A DNA stretch of 6,062 bases from Deltaproteobacteria bacterium RIFCSPLOWO2_02_56_12 (GCA_001799045.1 MGRY01000085.1:1-6062); one strand, 5' to 3'; shown: positions 1-5,845, counted from the stretch's first letter. A program made the numbers and translations. Notes: generated by a model from the letters alone, not told the origin.

Positions 1-327
1 GGGCATCAGAATGGTCAGGCCGTCAGGCTTGGCGACGCCATGGACATAATTGGTGGCGACAATGGAGCCTGCTCCCGGCATGTTCTGGACGATGAAGTCC
101 GGATTTCCCGGTATGTAATTGGGCATGGTGCGGGCGAGAAGGCGAGCCCAGCGATCGTAAAAGCCCCCAGCGGTGTTGCCGACAACAATCTTGACGGTCT
201 TCCCTTGATAGAAAGGCGCCTGAGCCAAGGCGGGTGTGGCAAGGGATGAAGAGATAGAGAGATAAAGGGTTAAAAGAATAAAACCCTTGATCCCTTCAAC
301 CCTTGAACCCTTGGACTTCTCAAACAT
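1..327 (-). CDS. TctC/Bug-family solute-binding protein, 5' part (SBP6)
   Basis: Only the first 109 codons are present; the gene continues past the left edge. The family comprises periplasmic receptors of tripartite tricarboxylate transporters. The start is ATG at 327, four bases after GGGAGG. Residues 1-35 form a signal peptide: basic n-region (EKSKGSRVEGIKG), hydrophobic core (FILLTLYLSI) and a likely cut after ALA. The mature chain opens with QAPFYQGKTVKIVVG, then the first pocket loop GGFYD, followed by RWARLLAR, IPGNPDFIVQNMPGAGS and KPDGLT. The leader is coded by short repeats and is about 91% identical in DNA to that of SBP4. The mature part is closer to SBP1 and SBP2 (52 of 70 residues each) than to SBP4 (44 of 70). 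The family call is secure; the ligand is unknown. Confidence 0.9.
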   Translation of the reverse strand, partial: MFEKSKGSRVEGIKGFILLTLYLSISSSLATPALAQAPFYQGKTVKIVVGNTAGGFYDRWARLLARTMPNYIPGNPDFIVQNMPGAGSIVATNYVHGVAKPDGLTILMP

Positions 328-330
328 AAC
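201..330 (-). repeat. Duplicated 5' block of SBP6 (copy of 2401-2530)
   Basis: This block covers the leader, the first mature residues and the last bases before the start. It aligns without gaps to 2401-2530 with 118 of 130 bases identical by my count (about 91%). Identity falls to about 74% in the mature region (positions 11-60 against 2211-2260). Confidence 0.85.
261..316 (-). repeat. Octamer array and inverted repeat coding the SBP6 leader
   Basis: Same structure as in SBP4, displaced by exactly 2200 bases: octamers at 285-316 and an inverted repeat pairing 261-271 with 282-292 (10 of 11 bases). The stem sequences are unchanged between the two copies. Differences lie in the loop, in two octamers and in the flanks. 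Confidence 0.8.
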
Positions 331-331
331 G

Positions 332-337
332 CCTCCC
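332..337 (-). promoter_or_regulatory. Ribosome binding site of SBP6
   Basis: GGGAGG lies four bases before ATG at 327, within the 21-base gap after the SBP5 stop. The near-identity to the SBP4 region covers the last bases before the start (AACGCC on the plus strand) and ends about here. Confidence 0.8.
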
Positions 338-348
338 TGGTTGCAGAA

Positions 349-1377
349 TTATTTCCCTAACATTTTTCTCATCCGCTCAATGATTTCCGGGGTCTGGGTC
401 GTGACCTCCTTAGCTAAGGTCTCGAGCTCCTCGCCGGAGGTCGGGTCAATCTCAAGTTTTTTCTTCTCCGCATCAGCCTTGACCTCCGGGTCGTTTATGG
501 TCTTGCTAAATGCCTGACGGATGATTTTGACCGTATCCCCAGGTGTGCCCGGAGGCAAGACGTAGGGGCGGCCGAAGGTGCCGGCGGCCAGAACCAAAGT
601 GGCAAGGCGCCGGTCCGCATCCTGGGTTTTGTATTGGTCCATGAGCTCATGGATCGTAGGGACATCGGGTAACCGCTGGTCCCGTTTGCGGCCAGTTTGC
701 ATGAGGACGCGCACGAACCCCTTCTTGCGCCAGGTAGTGAAAGGCTCGCGGGCAAAGAAGGCGGTGATGGTAAAGGCGCGGCATACGACCTCGCCTCTCT
801 CCACGGCCAGGTCGATATCTTGCCCGGCCTGGTAGCCCATAACGATATTGAATTTTGTTCCGATCACTTCCTCCAGAAGCTTGGGAACCCAGTAGGCTGT
901 TGAGGTTGTCCCGGTTGCCCCGCACTTGGGAGGTTCAGAAGCCTTATGGACGTCGGCCATGGTTTTGTAAGGCGAATCAGCGCGCATGTAGAGGAGATGA
1001 TTGGAGGTCACGGGACTGCCAATCCAGCCAAACTTGGCCCAGTCAAACTTGACCTCTTTCCGGCCAATAAGCTGGTCGAAGTAGAGCGCCGGGTAAATCG
1101 CGCCGACGGTCAGTCCATCAGCCTTGGCCACATTGTAGACGTGATTCGCCGCAATAAGAGCAGCGGCGCCCGGCATATTCTGGACAATGATATTGGGGTT
1201 GCCAGGGATATACTTGGGCATGTGCTGTGCGAGCAGCCGGGCATAGAGATCATAGACATCGCCTGCCTTTGTTCCGACGACGATGCTCACGGTCTTCCCC
1301 TGAAAAAACGGCGCCTGGGCCTGCAGATGGGCGCTCCAGAGGAGAAAAAAGAAGAGAGTGCAGAAAAGCTTTTTCAT
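349..1377 (-). CDS. TctC/Bug-family solute-binding protein (SBP5)
   Basis: Complete 342-residue receptor, a normal length for the family. ATG at 1377 lies six bases after AGGAG. Residues 1-20 are a conventional signal peptide (MKKLF, core TLFFFLLW, cut after LQA). The mature protein has FQGKTVSIVVG at 25-35, first pocket loop AGDVYD at 38-43 (GD replaces the usual GG), IPGNPNIIVQNMPGAAA at 57-73, ADGLT (usually PDGLT) at 86-90, PALYFDQLIGRKEV at 96-109, PPKCG with Cys152, GYQAG near 181, RGEVVC with Cys199, and PDVPTIHELM at 237-246. Such proteins close two lobes over a carboxylate-type solute in the periplasm. Same length as SBP3 with the cysteines at the same residue numbers, which suggests they are sister copies. 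The 73-base gap before it (1378-1450) shows no clear promoter or terminator. Ligand unknown. Confidence 0.95.
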   Translation of the reverse strand: MKKLFCTLFFFLLWSAHLQAQAPFFQGKTVSIVVGTKAGDVYDLYARLLAQHMPKYIPGNPNIIVQNMPGAAALIAANHVYNVAKADGLTVGAIYPALYFDQLIGRKEVKFDWAKFGWIGSPVTSNHLLYMRADSPYKTMADVHKASEPPKCGATGTTSTAYWVPKLLEEVIGTKFNIVMGYQAGQDIDLAVERGEVVCRAFTITAFFAREPFTTWRKKGFVRVLMQTGRKRDQRLPDVPTIHELMDQYKTQDADRRLATLVLAAGTFGRPYVLPPGTPGDTVKIIRQAFSKTINDPEVKADAEKKKLEIDPTSGEELETLAKEVTTQTPEIIERMRKMLGK

Positions 1378-1383
1378 ACCGTT

Positions 1384-1388
1384 CTCCT
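1384..1388 (-). promoter_or_regulatory. Ribosome binding site of SBP5
   Basis: AGGAG lies six bases before ATG at 1377. Just upstream (1389-1402) a five-base stem TTCCT/AGGAA with a CGTA loop is possible, but it is too short to call a regulatory hairpin. The rest of the 73-base gap 1378-1450 shows no terminator or clear promoter. Confidence 0.8.
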
Positions 1389-1450
1389 TTCCTTACGAGG
1401 AATTTCTGTTAGGGTCCCTGCCATTAACTTATGCGTGTGGCTCCTGCGAG

Positions 1451-2527
1451 CTATTTTCCCAGCAATCTTTTCATCCGCTCAACAACCTCCGGCGGCTGCA
1501 CGGTTACCTCCCTGGCGAGGACTTCCATCTCTTCGCCGCCGATGGGTTTGATCTCCCAGCCCCTCTTTTGTGCCTCTTCCAAGAAGTCAGGGTCTTTCAT
1601 TGTCTTGGCGTAAGCCTCGCGCAGGATTGTTACCCTTTCCTTTGGGATGCCCGGCGAGGATACTATCGGCCAGGAGCCGAACCCGCCCGCGCCCAGGATC
1701 ACCGTGGCCAGACGCCGGCTCGCTTCGGGAGTTTTGTCTCTCTCCATGAGTTCAAAGATCGTGGGGACATCCGGTATCTTGGGATTGCGTTTACGTGCGG
1801 TCTGGATCAGTATTCGGACAAATCCCGTTTTGTGCCATGTGAGAAAAGGCTCGCGGGCGAAAAAGGCCGCGATGGTTATTGCGCGGCATTGCACCTCTCC
1901 TCTTTCAAGCGCCAGGTCCTGCTCGCCGCCGCCCGGATAGCCAGTCACCAGCCTGAATTTAAGCCCTAGAGTCTCTTCTATAAGCCTGGGAATGAAGTGG
2001 CCGCTCGTGCCTGAGCCGGTGGCTGAGCACTTGGGCGGCTCCGCTGCCTTGCGAATATCGTCCAAGGTCTTGTAAGGGGTATCAGCCCGCATAAATAGTA
2101 GCTGCCCGTTATGTTCCGGCGAGCCGAGCCAGGTGAATTTCGGCCAGTCAAATTGGACCTCCTTACGCCCGGTGAGCTGTTCGAAATAGAGCGCCGGAGA
2201 GATCGATCCAAGGGTCAGCCCGTCGGGTTTTGCCACGCCGTAGACGTAATTGGCCGTGATGATGGAGCCGGCGCCCGGCATGTTCTGCACGATGGTGTCC
2301 GGACTTCCAGGGATATGTTTACCGATGTGGCGGGCGGTGACGCGCGCCAATTGATCGTGGCTGTCACCCGAGAGATAGCCGACCACGATTTTCATCGTCT
2401 TACCCTGATAGAAAGGCGCCTGAGCCAAGGCGGGTGCGGGAAGGGATAAAGGAATTAAGAGATAAAGGGTTAAAAGGATAAAACCCTTGATCCCTTCAAC
2501 CCTTGAACGCTTGAACTTCTCAAACAT
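1451..2527 (-). CDS. TctC/Bug-family solute-binding protein with repeat-coded leader (SBP4)
   Basis: Complete receptor of 358 residues. ATG at 2527 follows AGGAGG by five bases, and that site overlaps the stop codon of SBP3, so translation is probably coupled. The signal peptide is residues 1-35: n-region KFKRSRVEGIKG, core FILLTLYLLIPL, cut after ALA. Octamer repeats code the n-region, and a partly complementary pyrimidine-rich tract codes the core. Mature motifs are FYQGKTMKIVVG, a divergent first pocket loop SGDSHD at 53-58, IPGSPDTIVQNMPGAGS, KPDGLT, PALYFEQLTGRKEV, PPKCS with Cys167, GYPGG, RGEVQC with Cys214, AFFAREPF and PDVPTIFELM. The first loop loses the usual GG and Tyr, which may change the substrate. 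Exported receptor; ligand unknown. Confidence 0.95.
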   Translation of the reverse strand: MFEKFKRSRVEGIKGFILLTLYLLIPLSLPAPALAQAPFYQGKTMKIVVGYLSGDSHDQLARVTARHIGKHIPGSPDTIVQNMPGAGSIITANYVYGVAKPDGLTLGSISPALYFEQLTGRKEVQFDWPKFTWLGSPEHNGQLLFMRADTPYKTLDDIRKAAEPPKCSATGSGTSGHFIPRLIEETLGLKFRLVTGYPGGGEQDLALERGEVQCRAITIAAFFAREPFLTWHKTGFVRILIQTARKRNPKIPDVPTIFELMERDKTPEASRRLATVILGAGGFGSWPIVSSPGIPKERVTILREAYAKTMKDPDFLEEAQKRGWEIKPIGGEEMEVLAREVTVQPPEVVERMKRLLGK

Positions 2528-2530
2528 AAC
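2401..2530 (-). repeat. Duplicated 5' block of SBP4 (copy of 201-330)
   Basis: Partner copy of the block at 201-330, ungapped and about 91% identical. It spans the ribosome-binding-site side of the start codon through the signal peptide to QAPFYQG at the start of the mature protein. Confidence 0.85.
2461..2516 (-). repeat. Octamer array and inverted repeat coding the SBP4 leader
   Basis: Four CCTTGAAC-type octamers occupy 2485-2516 and code the basic n-region. An inverted repeat pairs 2461-2471 with 2482-2492 (10 of 11 bases, ten-base loop). The coding-strand form is an AAGGGTT/AACCCTT stem extended to GATC/TATC. The outer arm continues as CTTTATC-like steps that code the hydrophobic core. 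It is of the same octamer family as in SBP1, without the heptamer-like part. Confidence 0.8.
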
Positions 2531-2532
2531 GC

Positions 2533-2538
2533 CCTCCT
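2533..2538 (-). promoter_or_regulatory. Ribosome binding site of SBP4, overlapping SBP3 stop
   Basis: AGGAGG lies five bases before ATG at 2527 and shares bases with the SBP3 stop TAG (2537-2539). A ribosome finishing SBP3 would stop on the SBP4 start signal, so coupled translation is likely. Confidence 0.85.
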
Positions 2539-3565
2539 ATCGTCCTAAAACCCATTTCATTCGTTCAATCACGGCCGGGGGCTGAGCAATAACCTCTTTC
2601 GCCGAGGCATCCATCCCTTCACCACTGAGAGGGTTTACCTCCCAGTTCCTTTTCTTGGCCTCGGCCAGAAGCTTTGGGTCACTCAGCGCCTTGGCGTAGG
2701 CCTCGCGCAGGATTTTTACCCGCTCTGGTGGAACGCCCGGGGTAGTCATAATGGGACGACCGAGGGTGACAGCGGTTAAGACGACTCTTGCCAGCCTCTG
2801 GCCCGATTCCGGTGTTTTATATTGATCCATGAGCTCGTAGATCGTGGGGACATCAGGCAATCTCGCATCCCGCTTTTTCCCTGTCTGAAGGAGAACACGG
2901 GTAAAGCCTTTTTTGCGCCAACTCGTATAAGGTTCCCGGCCGAAGTAAGTCGCTACAAGCGGGGACCAGCAAACCACTTCACCTCTCTCGACGGCCAGGT
3001 CAATCTCGGCCCCACCTTGATAGCCGTCAACAATTTTAGATTTGATTCCCAGGACCTCTTCCAGAAGCCTCGGTATATAGTGCCCGGTCGTGCCGGTGCC
3101 CGAGCTACCGCACCTGGGAGGTTCTTTAGTGTTTCGAAGCTCTTCTACCGTGCGGTAAGGGGTGTCCGCGCGTATATAATGCAGGATCTCATTTTGCTCA
3201 GGAGAGCCAATCCAGGGAAACTTTGAAAAGTCAAACTGGACCTCTTTGCGCCCCACAAGCTGATCAAAGTAAAGCGCCGGGTTTATAGCTCCGAGAGTCA
3301 GTCCGTCCGGCTTGGCCACACCGTAAACATAGTTAGCAGCCACTATGGAGCCTGCGCCGGGCATGTTCTGCGGGATGATATCGGGCTTCCCTGGGATGTA
3401 TTGCCCCAGGTAGGGTGCAACAAAGCGGGGCCATAGGTCGTAGCCCCCTCCGGCGGAGGATCCTATAATGATCCTTATCGCTTTACCCTGATAAAATGAT
3501 TCTTGCGCCCAGAGGGTGGAGCTCCATGCCAGGAAAAATAGCAGAGCAAAGATAGTTCTTTTCAT
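2537..3565 (-). CDS. TctC/Bug-family solute-binding protein (SBP3)
   Basis: Complete 342-residue receptor. ATG at 3565 lies eight bases after a weak GGAAGGA site. Residues 1-20 form a standard signal peptide (MKRTIFALLFFLAWSSTLWA). Mature motifs are FYQGKAIRIIIG, first pocket loop AGGGYD at 38-43, IPGKPDIIPQNMPGAGS (Pro replaces the Val of other copies before QNMPG), KPDGLT, PALYFDQLVGRKEV, PPRCG with Cys152, GYQGG, RGEVVC with Cys199, then WSPLVATYFGREPY and PDVPTIYELM. The segment after Cys199 differs strongly from its neighbours and probably touches the ligand or the lobe interface. It matches SBP5 in length and landmark positions. A 62-base gap separates it from SBP2; SBP4 follows after nine bases. 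Ligand unknown. Confidence 0.95.
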   Translation of the reverse strand: MKRTIFALLFFLAWSSTLWAQESFYQGKAIRIIIGSSAGGGYDLWPRFVAPYLGQYIPGKPDIIPQNMPGAGSIVAANYVYGVAKPDGLTLGAINPALYFDQLVGRKEVQFDFSKFPWIGSPEQNEILHYIRADTPYRTVEELRNTKEPPRCGSSGTGTTGHYIPRLLEEVLGIKSKIVDGYQGGAEIDLAVERGEVVCWSPLVATYFGREPYTSWRKKGFTRVLLQTGKKRDARLPDVPTIYELMDQYKTPESGQRLARVVLTAVTLGRPIMTTPGVPPERVKILREAYAKALSDPKLLAEAKKRNWEVNPLSGEGMDASAKEVIAQPPAVIERMKWVLGR

Positions 3566-3573
3566 ATCACTGA

Positions 3574-3580
3574 TCCTTCC
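3574..3580 (-). promoter_or_regulatory. Weak ribosome binding site of SBP3
   Basis: GGAAGGA lies eight bases before ATG at 3565. It is weaker and farther from its start than the other sites. The rest of the 62-base gap (3566-3627) shows no clear promoter, terminator stem or small gene. Confidence 0.55.
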
Positions 3581-3627
3581 GCGCGCTTGGTTTTCACTTT
3601 AGAACTGTAGCAAATTCCTGGAGAGCC

Positions 3628-4689
3628 TTATTGTCCCACGATCTTTTTTGCCCGCTCGATGACCTCTGGGGGTTGCCCCATCACCTCTTTGGTCAAGGCC
3701 TCTAGCTCTTCGCCTGTAGATGGGTCCATATCCATCTTCCCCTTTTTAGCCTCAGCCAAAAGCTCGGGATCCTTCATGGACTTGGCGTGGGCCTCGCGTA
3801 AAAGCTTTACCCGGTCCGCCGGAGTGCCAGGGGAGGCGAATGTCGGGCTGCCAAATTCAGCTCCTGCCAGTATAACCTGGACTACGCGGCGACTGATATC
3901 GGGGGTCTGATATTGGTCCATAATCTCATAAATCGTCGGCACATCAGGCGCCCTTGCATCCCGTTTTCTCCCGGTTTGAACGAGTAGGCGAACGAACGCC
4001 TTTTTGCTCCAACCGATAAAGGGCTCCCGCCCAAAGTAGGGGTCGACACTCATTCCCCGGCATACAACCTCTCCCTTTTCCACCGCCAGGTCGACCTCAC
4101 TACCGCCCGGATAGCCCAGCACTGTATTTATTCTTGCTCCTAAAACTTCCTGAATGATCCTTATAAGGAGATAGCCGGAACTGGTCGTGCCAGTCTCGCC
4201 GCATTTGGGTGGCTCCTTGGCCTTGATGATATCTCCGATGGACTTATAGGGGCTATCGGCTCGCATATAGAAGACCAAATGCCTTTTATCCTGAGTCCCA
4301 ATCCAGAGGAGTTTTCGCACATCAAACTGAACTTCTTTGCGTCCCACCAGTTGGTCCATGTATATGTTGGCGCTCGGCATGCCCAGAGTTAAGCCATCCG
4401 GTTTGGGCACGCTATAGACGTAGTTGGTCGCTATCACTGTTGCAGCGCCGGGCATGTTCTGGACAATGAAATCGGGGTTTCCCGGGATATGTTTCCCCAT
4501 GTGGCGAGCGAGAAGCCTCGCCCAACGGTCATAAAAGCCCCCGGGGGTAAAACCCACGACGATCCTGATGGTCTTGCCTTTATAGAAAGGCTCGGTTTGA
4601 GCCTGAAGACTGGGAATGAACTCCAGATTCAACACCAAGGAAACCAGGAGAGAAAAGGCCATGGCCGTGATGGTCGTGCGTTTTTTCAT
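3628..4689 (-). CDS. TctC/Bug-family solute-binding protein (SBP2)
   Basis: Complete receptor of 353 residues from ATG at 4689. A TTG six codons upstream (4707) is open but would overlap SBP1. The ATG has GAGGTG just upstream and leads directly into MKKRTTI, so I prefer it. Signal peptide is about residues 1-30 (core AMAFSLLVSLVLNL, cut after LQA) and is not repeat-coded. Mature motifs are FYKGKTIRIVVG, first pocket loop PGGFYD, RWARLLARHM, IPGNPDFIVQNMPGAAT, KPDGLT, SANIYMDQLVGRKEV, PPKCG with Cys163, GYPGGSE, KGEVVC with Cys210, DPYFGREPF and PDVPTIYEIM. Its second pocket loop (MPSANIY) differs from the PALYF form of SBP3-5. Only seven bases separate it from SBP1, so the two are probably translationally coupled. 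Ligand unknown. Confidence 0.94.
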   Translation of the reverse strand: MKKRTTITAMAFSLLVSLVLNLEFIPSLQAQTEPFYKGKTIRIVVGFTPGGFYDRWARLLARHMGKHIPGNPDFIVQNMPGAATVIATNYVYSVPKPDGLTLGMPSANIYMDQLVGRKEVQFDVRKLLWIGTQDKRHLVFYMRADSPYKSIGDIIKAKEPPKCGETGTTSSGYLLIRIIQEVLGARINTVLGYPGGSEVDLAVEKGEVVCRGMSVDPYFGREPFIGWSKKAFVRLLVQTGRKRDARAPDVPTIYEIMDQYQTPDISRRVVQVILAGAEFGSPTFASPGTPADRVKLLREAHAKSMKDPELLAEAKKGKMDMDPSTGEELEALTKEVMGQPPEVIERAKKIVGQ

Positions 4690-4692
4690 AAA

Positions 4693-4698
4693 CACCTC
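4693..4698 (-). promoter_or_regulatory. Ribosome binding site of SBP2, overlapping SBP1 stop
   Basis: GAGGTG lies three bases before ATG at 4689 and overlaps the SBP1 stop TGA (4697-4699). It supports the ATG over the upstream TTG at 4707 and suggests translational coupling of SBP1 and SBP2. Confidence 0.8.
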
Positions 4699-5842
4699 AT
4701 TGCACAAAGAGTTTTTTAATCTGCTCGATCACCTCAGGCGGCTGTTCCATGGCCTCTTTGGCCATCCCTTGGAGTTCCTCGCCCGTTGTCGATTTTATAT
4801 CGACTCTCCCTTTTTTGGCCTCGGCGATGAGTTCCGGGTCTTTCATCGTCTTGTCGTGGGCGTCGCGGAGGATCTTGATCCTGTCTGGAGGTGTTCCCGG
4901 AGAGACCAGCATAGACCGCGCCCATTCACCCCCTGCAAGCATGGCCTCGGCGACGCGTCGGCTCGTGGGCGCAGTTTTATATTCCTTCATGAGCTCGTAA
5001 ACGGTCGGGGCGTCCGTCACTCGGGGGTCTCGGTTGCGACCGCTCTGCGCCAGGAAACGAACGAAGCCCTTCTTTTGCCAGCTTAGAAAGGGTTGCCGGG
5101 TGAAGAAGGTTGATACGGTCAATCCCATGCAGATCACCTCTCCCCGCTCGACCGCGAGGGCTATTTCACTGCTTCCCGGATAGCCTACGACGTTGTTGAT
5201 CTTGGCGCCGATGGTCTCTTCGAGAATTCTTGACATCACGTAGTCGGAGCTCCCCGCTCCCGTAGAGCCGCATTTAGGCGGCTCCTTGGCCCGAACAACG
5301 TCTCCAATAGACTTGTAGGGAGCGTCGGATCGCATGAAGACCATCATGTCGTCCTTTTCCGCGGCTCCGATCCACTGAAACTTCAGCAAGTCGAATTTGG
5401 CCTCTGGGTGTCCGGCGAGCTGGTTTAGATAAACATTATTGTGCGGCATCAGGAGGGTGAGTCCGTCCGGTTTTGCTACACCGAAAACATAGTTCGTCGC
5501 GATGACGGCTCCTGCCCCCGGCATGTTCTGGACGATCATGTCGGGATTTCCCGGGATATATTTGCCCATATATCGGGAGATAAGGCGCGCCGCGCGGTCA
5601 TAGCCGCCCCCGGCACTGAGGCCTACGACAATTCGAATTGTCTTGCCCTTGTAGAATGGCTCTTGCGCCGACGCAGAAGATAGATCAAAAGATAAAGAGA
5701 TCAAAAGAGCGAGGATAGAAGATCGAAGATAGAAGATCGCATTGCGCCGCCATCCTCCATTCTCTATCCTCGATCCTCGATTTTTGAACCCTTGAACCCT
5801 GAAACCCTTGAACCTTTTAAAGATACCAGAGCGCGATTTCAT
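4697..5842 (-). CDS. TctC/Bug-family solute-binding protein with long repeat-coded leader (SBP1)
   Basis: Complete receptor of 381 residues, about 39 longer than SBP3 and SBP5, all at the N-terminus. ATG at 5842 follows a near-perfect GGAGGTGA site and lies 15 bases after the TctB stop. Residues 1-59 are the leader: an unusually long basic n-region (about 35 residues, with FKGFRVQGFK and RGSRIENGG), a core AIFYLRSSILALLISLSF at 35-52, and a cut after SASA. Tandem and inverted short repeats code nearly all of it. Mature motifs are FYKGKTIRIVVG, first loop AGGGYD, IPGNPDMIVQNMPGAGA, KPDGLT, MPHNNVYLNQLAG, PPKCG with Cys191, GYPGS, RGEVIC with Cys238, FFTRQPF and DAPTVYELM. As the first receptor after TctB it is the best candidate for that transporter's cognate receptor. 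Ligand unknown. Confidence 0.95.
   Translation of the reverse strand: MKSRSGIFKRFKGFRVQGFKNRGSRIENGGWRRNAIFYLRSSILALLISLSFDLSSASAQEPFYKGKTIRIVVGLSAGGGYDRAARLISRYMGKYIPGNPDMIVQNMPGAGAVIATNYVFGVAKPDGLTLLMPHNNVYLNQLAGHPEAKFDLLKFQWIGAAEKDDMMVFMRSDAPYKSIGDVVRAKEPPKCGSTGAGSSDYVMSRILEETIGAKINNVVGYPGSSEIALAVERGEVICMGLTVSTFFTRQPFLSWQKKGFVRFLAQSGRNRDPRVTDAPTVYELMKEYKTAPTSRRVAEAMLAGGEWARSMLVSPGTPPDRIKILRDAHDKTMKDPELIAEAKKGRVDIKSTTGEELQGMAKEAMEQPPEVIEQIKKLFVQ
5682..5815 (-). repeat. Composite short repeat and inverted repeat coding the SBP1 leader
   Basis: Plus-strand positions 5784-5815 hold four octamers of the TTGAACCC type. Next come two 28-base arms, 5752-5779 and 5710-5737, that are inverted copies of each other. 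By my count 21 of 28 positions match, around a 14-base loop. Each arm consists of seven-base steps such as GATCGAG and GATAGAA. Beyond the second arm, AGATCAAAAG occurs at 5682-5691 and 5698-5707, a 16-base period. On the coding strand the octamers give residues 10-20, the first arm gives basic or polar residues 22-31, the second arm gives hydrophobic residues 36-44, and the 16-base repeat gives residues 46-55. The repeats therefore encode most of the signal peptide. Confidence 0.85.
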
Positions 5843-5845
5843 AAA

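Noticed and set aside
1..330. Insertion sequence or transposon as the source of the duplicated 5' block
   Set aside because: There is no transposase, no terminal inverted repeat with target-site duplication, and the block is ungapped and in frame in both genes. Tandem duplication or gene conversion explains it better.
1374..1424. A 16-codon frame (MAGTLTEIPRKERTV...) on the minus strand whose stop overlaps the SBP5 start
   Set aside because: It has no ribosome binding site of its own and no known counterpart, and a frame this short is expected by chance. A leader-peptide role cannot be supported.
1378..1450. Internal promoter or terminator in the largest gaps (also 3566-3627)
   Set aside because: I found no well-spaced -35/-10 pair and no stable stem followed by a U-run. 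A weak or non-sigma70 promoter cannot be excluded by eye.
946..1969. Long plus-strand open frames opposite SBP5 and SBP4 (201 and 203 codons)
   Set aside because: They run antisense across a gene boundary, lack a good ribosome binding site, show no recognisable domain and have the composition expected of the complement of conserved receptor codons.
4687..4707. Upstream TTG start for SBP2 at 4707
   Set aside because: It would overlap the SBP1 end by 11 bases and add six residues before MKK. The ATG at 4689 has GAGGTG correctly placed and starts a normal signal peptide.
5682..5815. CRISPR-like array
   Set aside because: The units are only 7-16 bases, adjoin without unique spacers, occur in inverted orientation and lie within a coding region.
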